Position numbers and translations under genes: made by a program. A DNA stretch of 64,000 bases from Candidatus Synchoanobacter obligatus (GTDB taxonomy: Bacteria > Pseudomonadota > Gammaproteobacteria > Comchoanobacterales > Comchoanobacteraceae). Location of the stretch: positions 43,729 to 107,728 of the forward strand of contig NZ_JAKUDN010000002.1 in NCBI RefSeq assembly GCF_024259865.1. Direction: 5' to 3'. Positions 62,578 through 64,000 of the stretch are shown here, piece by piece (within the stretch, counting starts at the first letter, position 1; each line of letters opens with the position of its first letter). The notes under the pieces were generated by a model. It searched no databases and had not been told where the DNA came from. It was given only the letters and a program-made list of their open reading frames with translations.

Positions 62578-63270
62578 TCAGTCTCCCCGACTGAAATATT
62601 GTCCAACCCATAAAACAAGCTCAACCAGCAACCACATAGGTACCGCCAATAATATTTGTGAATACACATCAGGTGGTGTTAATACCATGGCCAAAGCAAA
62701 GATTCCCGTCACCCACCAAGGCCGCATTTTCCGCAACCAGTCTACAGACAACCAATGAAATATCACCAACAGCATCACGACCATTGGGATCTCAAAAGCA
62801 ACACCAAATGCAATGGCTAAGTCAAAACAAAAATCAATATAACTTGAAAGCGTTGGCGAGAACAACACCTCTTTGGGTAACCAGCTTTGCACAAACGTTA
62901 AAACGACTGGCTGAATCACCACCCCCCCTATGATAGCGCCCAAATAAAATAGCAGTACGCCCATCACAGCCGTCACTTCCAATAAATGACGCTCACGCTC
63001 ATATAATGCCGGCCTGATAAACAGCATTAAATGATAAACAACAACCGGAAACACTGTTAACAAACTTAGCGACATAGCAAGTTGCATCGGAATGACAATG
63101 GGGTCCACAATATGAATACTCATCAGTAAGCGACCGTCTTTCAGTGCCGCACTCTGGCTTAACCAGTAAAGTATTTTTTCATGTAGTGAAAAAAATACAA
63201 AAAAGCTGGATATATATGCTACCCCACACCATAAAAGCCGACGTCGTAACTCAAACCAATATTCAATCAT
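62578..63270 (-). CDS. tatC: Twin-arginine translocase subunit TatC
   Basis: Inner-membrane protein of 230 residues with six membrane helices that recognises twin-arginine signal peptides. ELRRRLLWCG near the N-terminus, VVIPMQLAMSLSLLTVFPVVVYHLMLFIRPALYERERH, FDLAIAFGVAFEIPMVVMLL and RPWWVTGIFALAMVLTPPDVYSQILLAVPMWLLVE match TatC. Overlaps tatB by 4 bases. Confidence 0.95.
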   Translation of the reverse strand: MIEYWFELRRRLLWCGVAYISSFFVFFSLHEKILYWLSQSAALKDGRLLMSIHIVDPIVIPMQLAMSLSLLTVFPVVVYHLMLFIRPALYERERHLLEVTAVMGVLLFYLGAIIGGVVIQPVVLTFVQSWLPKEVLFSPTLSSYIDFCFDLAIAFGVAFEIPMVVMLLVIFHWLSVDWLRKMRPWWVTGIFALAMVLTPPDVYSQILLAVPMWLLVELVLWVGQYFSRGD

Positions 63271-63434
63271 TCGTTTGTTTGGCTAGTTTCATCAGTAATT
63301 TGTTGCATGGTATGCTTAACCGCTTTCATCGTCTCTGCCCATCTTTTAACCAAACTTTTGATTTGCTCCGGACCTAAAAACAACATCGCTACAAACACAA
63401 CTACCAATAATTCACCTGACCCCATCCTAAACAT
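63267..63434 (-). CDS. tatB: Sec-independent translocase subunit TatB-like
   Basis: Small 55-residue protein with one N-terminal helix (GSGELLVVVFVAMLFLGPEQIKSLVKRW) and an amphipathic segment. The pattern E-L-x-V-V-x-x-x-A-x-L-F-L-G-P is TatB-like. It is shorter than E. coli TatB (171). ATG at 63434 with AGGAGG upstream is preferred over longer frames. tatA is not seen in the window. Its ribosome site overlaps the stop of the DUF2909 gene. Confidence 0.8.
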   Translation of the reverse strand: MFRMGSGELLVVVFVAMLFLGPEQIKSLVKRWAETMKAVKHTMQQITDETSQTNE

Positions 63435-63442
63435 AACCCCTC

Positions 63443-63649
63443 CTATAAATATTGTATCGACTCTGACACCTGAATACCCCCCAAGGAATACGCCAACAAA
63501 ACACAGAGGAATAACGCCAAGGATATCCCTATTCTCCATTTTAATGAGCGATTTAGCATTTTTTTATCACCCACAAACAATCCTTTTAATCCAAATAGCA
63601 AAGCCGCTACCATTAACAAGAAACCCATAGCCACAACCCATGTCCACAT
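63443..63649 (-). CDS. DUF2909-like twin-helix membrane protein
   Basis: 68 residues, two membrane helices (WTWVVAMGFLLMVAALLFGL and IGISLALFLCVLLAYSLGG) with a basic loop (KKMLNRSLKWR). This is the layout of DUF2909 small proteins that sit in cytochrome-oxidase operons by SURF1; a SURF1 gene starts 122 bases away on the other strand. Function not known. The stop TAG is shared with the tatB ribosome site. Confidence 0.65.
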   Translation of the reverse strand: MWTWVVAMGFLLMVAALLFGLKGLFVGDKKMLNRSLKWRIGISLALFLCVLLAYSLGGIQVSESIQYL

Positions 63650-63771
63650 AATGATGCTCCAATCTACACATGCTATCGGGTTGACTATAATTCATCAAGG
63701 CCTCGATATCCACCTATAGTTATCACAGTTAAAACATGATAAAGTACTTTTTATCAAACATAACGGGAGCC

Positions 63772-64000
63772 ATGAACACAAAACGCCACAATAAATACAT
63801 TATCATGGTTGTTTTATTCTTAGGCTTGGCATTAACAGTCTGGCAAATAAATCGTGCCCTGTATAAGTGGCAACTCGCTCAGCACATACCAACGGAGCTT
63901 TCAAGCCTCTCTACTATCTCTAAAGCCGACCATCTAAACACCATCCGTCTAAAAGGTAAATTCATTGAAAATAAAGCCTTCATTCAACCCAGAAGCAACC
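63772..64000 (+). CDS. SURF1-family cytochrome oxidase biogenesis protein (5' part, runs off the right edge)
   Basis: From ATG 63772 (preceded by GGGAG). An N-terminal membrane helix (IIMVVLFLGLALTVW) leads into WQINRALYKWQLAQ, which fits the SURF1 W-Q-x-x-R-x-x-x-K motif, and RLKGKFIENKAFIQPRSN matches its R-x-x-G-x-F segment. SURF1 helps insert heme into cytochrome c oxidase. Only about 76 residues are in the window. Divergent from the DUF2909-tat genes. Confidence 0.82.
   Translation, partial: MNTKRHNKYIIMVVLFLGLALTVWQINRALYKWQLAQHIPTELSSLSTISKADHLNTIRLKGKFIENKAFIQPRSN

Noticed and set aside
1..64000. CRISPR array, insertion sequence, prophage or rRNA operon
   Set aside because: No regularly spaced repeats, transposase or integrase patterns, phage genes or rRNA-like stretches were seen on either strand.

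Overview
The window looks like a chromosome segment of a gammaproteobacterium, AT-rich by eye, with a core of housekeeping genes interrupted by proteins I cannot place. The gammaproteobacterial call rests on gene order: rpsB-tsf-pyrH-frr-uppS-cdsA-bamA-skp-rnhB-dnaE, zapD beside a CoaE-like gene near mutT and secA, ratA-rnfH divergent from smpB, surA next to ksgA, and pepP followed by two UbiH-type hydroxylases. A host-associated, Legionellales- or Coxiella-like lifestyle is only an inference. It is suggested by shortened housekeeping proteins (FtsQ, SecA, single-parvulin SurA), missing genes in conserved operons, a Sel1-repeat protein, and several cysteine-containing or IQ-like orphan proteins.

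Layout. 1-3.3 kb (minus): division genes ftsQ, a Sel1-repeat gene, ftsA and the start of ftsZ. 3.4-11.5 kb: uvrD, an orphan 459-residue protein with its own promoter, dsbB (minus), then the heat-shock chaperones grpE-dnaK-dnaJ. 11.6-18.1 kb: two small envelope proteins, a soluble PAS histidine kinase (minus), and a tandem pair of paralogous multi-spanning membrane proteins that resemble ABC-exporter membrane domains without an ATPase. 18.1-23 kb: a DciA-like gene, secA without the zinc tail, a DUF4389 membrane protein, mutT, zapD and a degenerate CoaE-like gene. 23-29.6 kb (minus): MATE exporter, orphan, 2OG-Fe(II) oxygenase, ksgA, surA, orphan, PNPOx-like flavoprotein, rnfH, ratA.

30-39 kb: smpB and an AI-2E-type permease (plus), then hinT, a Trm112-like gene, tmRNA, an orphan, and a 998-residue iron-sulfur flavoprotein fusion (minus). 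A new 57-codon gene, grxD-ibaG, ferredoxin, tRNA-Arg and uracil-DNA glycosylase follow. 39-54.5 kb (minus): a 1249-residue unknown membrane protein, then the long conserved block from dnaE back to rpsB, lacking dxr, rseP and the lpxD-fabZ-lpxA-lpxB genes usually found there. 54.6-64 kb: wrbA, pepP and two ubiquinone-type hydroxylases (plus), a GIN-domain protein with an OmpA lipoprotein, prmC-prfA, tatC-tatB with a DUF2909 protein, and the start of a divergent SURF1 gene at the right edge.

Functional links: smpB and ssrA together give trans-translation; grxD and ibaG form the usual CGFS-BolA iron-sulfur pair; bamA, skp and surA make the outer-membrane protein assembly route; prfA and prmC are the release factor and its methylase; the DUF2909 and SURF1 genes point to a nearby cytochrome oxidase operon. 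I saw no insertion sequence, prophage, CRISPR array or rRNA.
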